Assembly: GCA_030622515.1 (NCBI GenBank)
Contig: JAUXGB010000003.1
Location: forward strand, 1-33,326
Direction: 5' to 3'
Origin: Candidatus Altarchaeota archaeon
GTDB lineage: Archaea > SpSt-1190 > DYHY01
Length of the DNA stretch: 33,326 nt
The notes below the pieces were generated by a model. It was not told where the DNA came from and ran no database searches. It saw only the letters and a list, made by a program, of their open reading frames with translations. Shown in pieces: positions 31,015 to 33,326 of the stretch. A program made the position numbers and the translations under genes. The first letter of the stretch is position 1; the number at the start of each line of letters is the position of its first letter.

Positions 31015-32289
31015 ATGAGAATTGGGATTATAGGGGATACCCATTTTGGATTTGGCCACGGGAGTGAGAGGGAAGATGATTCTTTTGCCAACGCCAAGGA
31101 AGCCTTTGAGAAGGTTATTGCGGAGAAGCCCGATTTCATAATCCTGACAGGTGATATTTTTGACAAGTCAATCCCCAAGCCGGAGGTTCTTTCGAAAGCC
31201 GCTGACATCCTCACCCTTCCGCTGCTGGCCAAACGGTCAAAGGCCAGGCTGGCCGGGACGATAAGGAGGAAAGAGCCGGTAAAGGTGCTTGCCTTCCACG
31301 GGATTCCTGTGGTTGCGATTCACGGGACTCACGAGAGGCGGCCAAAAGGCTATCCAAACCCGGTTGAGATTCTTGAGAAGATGGGACTTCTTGTCTATCT
31401 TCACGGGAACGGGATTGCCCTCAGGTGCGAGGGCCAGATGGCCGGCATACAGGGGCTCGGCGGGGTTCCTGACCAGTACTTCAAAAACGTCCTTAAGGCG
31501 TGGTCACCTGTGCCGGAGAGAAACGTCTTTAACGTTCTTGTTTTCCACCAGACGATTAAGCCTCTTATCTATACGCAGGTTGATGTTCCTGAGATTGCTG
31601 ACCTGCCGCCGGGTTTCGACCTCTACATTGACGGGCATATTCACAACCCGACAATAAAGAGCCACCCTAAGGGGGGCGCTGTCATCTTCACAGGCTCGAC
31701 AATAGTTACGCAGATGAAGGAGAATGAGGTTGAGAAGAAGAGGGCGTGGATAGTTGATGTTGGGTTTGATAAGACGAGGATAAAGCCGATAGAGCTGGAC
31801 GGTGTCAGGCAGTTCAAGTACCTCAAGGTTGAGTGCGGGGAAGCAGGCCCGAAGGAAATTGTTGAAAAAACCAAGAAAGAGGTTGGGAAGGCGATTGGTG
31901 AGGCGAAAGGCAAACCCTTGATGAAGGTTAAGGTCTATGGAAAGCTGCCTGCAGGAATTTCGCCAAGCGATGTGGACCTTGCTCCGCTTGTTTCCCACTT
32001 CAGCGAAAAGGCGATTGTTTCTATTGACAAGGAACTTGAGGCGGCGACACTTGACAAGGTTGAGGCTGCTATTGAGGAAAGGGTTTCCCTTGAGGAGACT
32101 ACCATAAGGATACTTTCGGACATTCTTGAGAAGAAGAAGGTGCCGCCGGGACTCAACATTGAGTCACTTTACACCCTGCTCTCTGAAAAGAGGGAGACTG
32201 AAGTTTACGACCTGCTGCTTGCGTGGTCAAAAGGAATTGAGTTCAAGGGGGATTTGAGGGCATTTGTTGATGTGGAGGGGAAGAAATGA
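31015..32289 (+). CDS. mre11: DNA double-strand break repair nuclease Mre11
   Basis: MRIGIIGDTHFGFG, LTGDIFDKS, GTHERR, VFHQT, DGHIHNP phosphoesterase motifs; overlaps rad50 by 4 bp. ATG at 31015 follows TATA box actatatataga. Confidence 0.9.
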   Translation: MRIGIIGDTHFGFGHGSEREDDSFANAKEAFEKVIAEKPDFIILTGDIFDKSIPKPEVLSKAADILTLPLLAKRSKARLAGTIRRKEPVKVLAFHGIPVVAIHGTHERRPKGYPNPVEILEKMGLLVYLHGNGIALRCEGQMAGIQGLGGVPDQYFKNVLKAWSPVPERNVFNVLVFHQTIKPLIYTQVDVPEIADLPPGFDLYIDGHIHNPTIKSHPKGGAVIFTGSTIVTQMKENEVEKKRAWIVDVGFDKTRIKPIELDGVRQFKYLKVECGEAGPKEIVEKTKKEVGKAIGEAKGKPLMKVKVYGKLPAGISPSDVDLAPLVSHFSEKAIVSIDKELEAATLDKVEAAIEERVSLEETTIRILSDILEKKKVPPGLNIESLYTLLSEKRETEVYDLLLAWSKGIEFKGDLRAFVDVEGKK

Positions 32290-33326
32290 TAACGAAGATA
32301 TCCTTGACAAGCTGGCGCTCCCATTCAAGGTCGGAATTCTCCTTCACCAAAGGTACCAATGCCCTTCTCGGGATAATGGGGAGCGGAAAAAGCAGCGTGC
32401 TTCAGGCGCTTTGCTTCGGGCTGTTTGGGGATTTGCCTGAGCTGAGCTCAAGGAAGCTTAAGCTTGAGGACCTGATAACGAGGAAACCCCAACGGAAGGA
32501 CTTTGCAGAAGTGGAAGTCGGCTTCAGGGTTGGCGGGAAGGACTACACTGTCAGGAGGAAGATTGAACGAGGCAAGGGAACTGTCCTTGCCGAGATAAGA
32601 GAGGGGGGCCGGCTTCTTGAAGGGCCGAGCCCGGCGAAGGTTACGAACCTGATTGAAAAGATAATCAAAGTCAACTACGAAATGTTTGTGCAAGCCATCT
32701 ACGCGGACCAGAACGGGATAGACAACTTCCTCACAATAGCCAAGGGAAAGAGGATGAAGAAGATTGATGAGCTGCTTCGCATAGACAAGCTTGAGGAGGG
32801 GAGGAAGACCCTTATCAGGATAGGGAACAGGGCTTCCATCAGTCTGGGTGAGAAGGAGAAGTTCCTGAAGGGGATAAATGTCGACAAGCTGAACAAGGAA
32901 CTGCAGGACACCCTGGCTGAAATCGCCCATCTCAAGGTTAAGGAAAAATCAATTGCCGAGGAGCTTGTGAAGACTGCAAACGAGCTGGCAAGGTGTGAGA
33001 AAGAGGAAGTCGGGCTTGAGCAGAAGGCGAAAGAAGTTATCAGGCTTGAGAAGGAGGCCTTTGGCCTAAGCAAGCAGGCCGGCGATGTTGAGACGAGGAT
33101 AAAGGAGCTGAGGATAAGCGAAGCGCCGGAGGACTGTGAGGCACAGCTGAAGGCTGCAAACGAGAAGGCGGCCCTGCTTAAGAGGATTGAGAAAAAGCTT
33201 AACACGGCGAAGGAGGAGGCGAAAGGGATTGAGGCCTCGCTCGGCGAGATGAAGAAGAGGAAGGATAAGATAGTTGAGGAGCTTGGCGACATCCGCGGGA
33301 CCCCTGCGAACGAACTTGACAGGAAG
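32286..33326 (+). CDS. rad50: Rad50 ATPase, N-terminal part (truncated by window edge)
   Basis: MITKISLTSWRSHSRSEFSFTKGTNALLGIMGSGKSSVLQALCFGLFG (Walker A), then coiled coil; ATGA overlap with mre11. Confidence 0.93.
   Translation, partial: MITKISLTSWRSHSRSEFSFTKGTNALLGIMGSGKSSVLQALCFGLFGDLPELSSRKLKLEDLITRKPQRKDFAEVEVGFRVGGKDYTVRRKIERGKGTVLAEIREGGRLLEGPSPAKVTNLIEKIIKVNYEMFVQAIYADQNGIDNFLTIAKGKRMKKIDELLRIDKLEEGRKTLIRIGNRASISLGEKEKFLKGINVDKLNKELQDTLAEIAHLKVKEKSIAEELVKTANELARCEKEEVGLEQKAKEVIRLEKEAFGLSKQAGDVETRIKELRISEAPEDCEAQLKAANEKAALLKRIEKKLNTAKEEAKGIEASLGEMKKRKDKIVEELGDIRGTPANELDRK

Overview
Archaeal chromosomal window, possibly DPANN or euryarchaeal; lineage not resolved. Most of it is conserved informational genes. 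The RNA polymerase/str-type block runs on the minus strand: rpoB2-rpoB1-rpoA1-rpoA2-rpl30e-nusA-rpsL-rpsG, then after a two-gene insertion on the opposite strand, fusA-tuf-rpsJ plus a coupled small ORF. Also present: partial glmS, a cation/H+ antiporter, an HTH/S-layer-domain fusion, a DUF2330-like secreted protein, an EamA permease, an HD-GYP-like protein, a secreted/membrane protein, a radical SAM/SPASM-like protein, two glycosyltransferases, aCPSF1/FttA, proteasome beta, NIF3-like, proS, mre11 and partial rad50. Five tRNAs are readable on the minus strand: Lys-TTT and Tyr-GTA, each with an intron at 37/38, plus Asp-GTC, Pro-TGG and Thr-GGT. The most unusual content is immediately downstream of the two intron-containing tRNAs. 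There, the tRNA 3' end is duplicated (a perfect 26-bp repeat for Lys, degenerate repeats for Tyr) and flanks non-coding cassettes made of tandem short hairpins with mostly 3-nt loops. The Lys and Tyr cassettes share both end sequences, and one terminal hairpin shows a compensatory base-pair change. They look like an undescribed family of tRNA-3'-end-associated palindromic cassettes.
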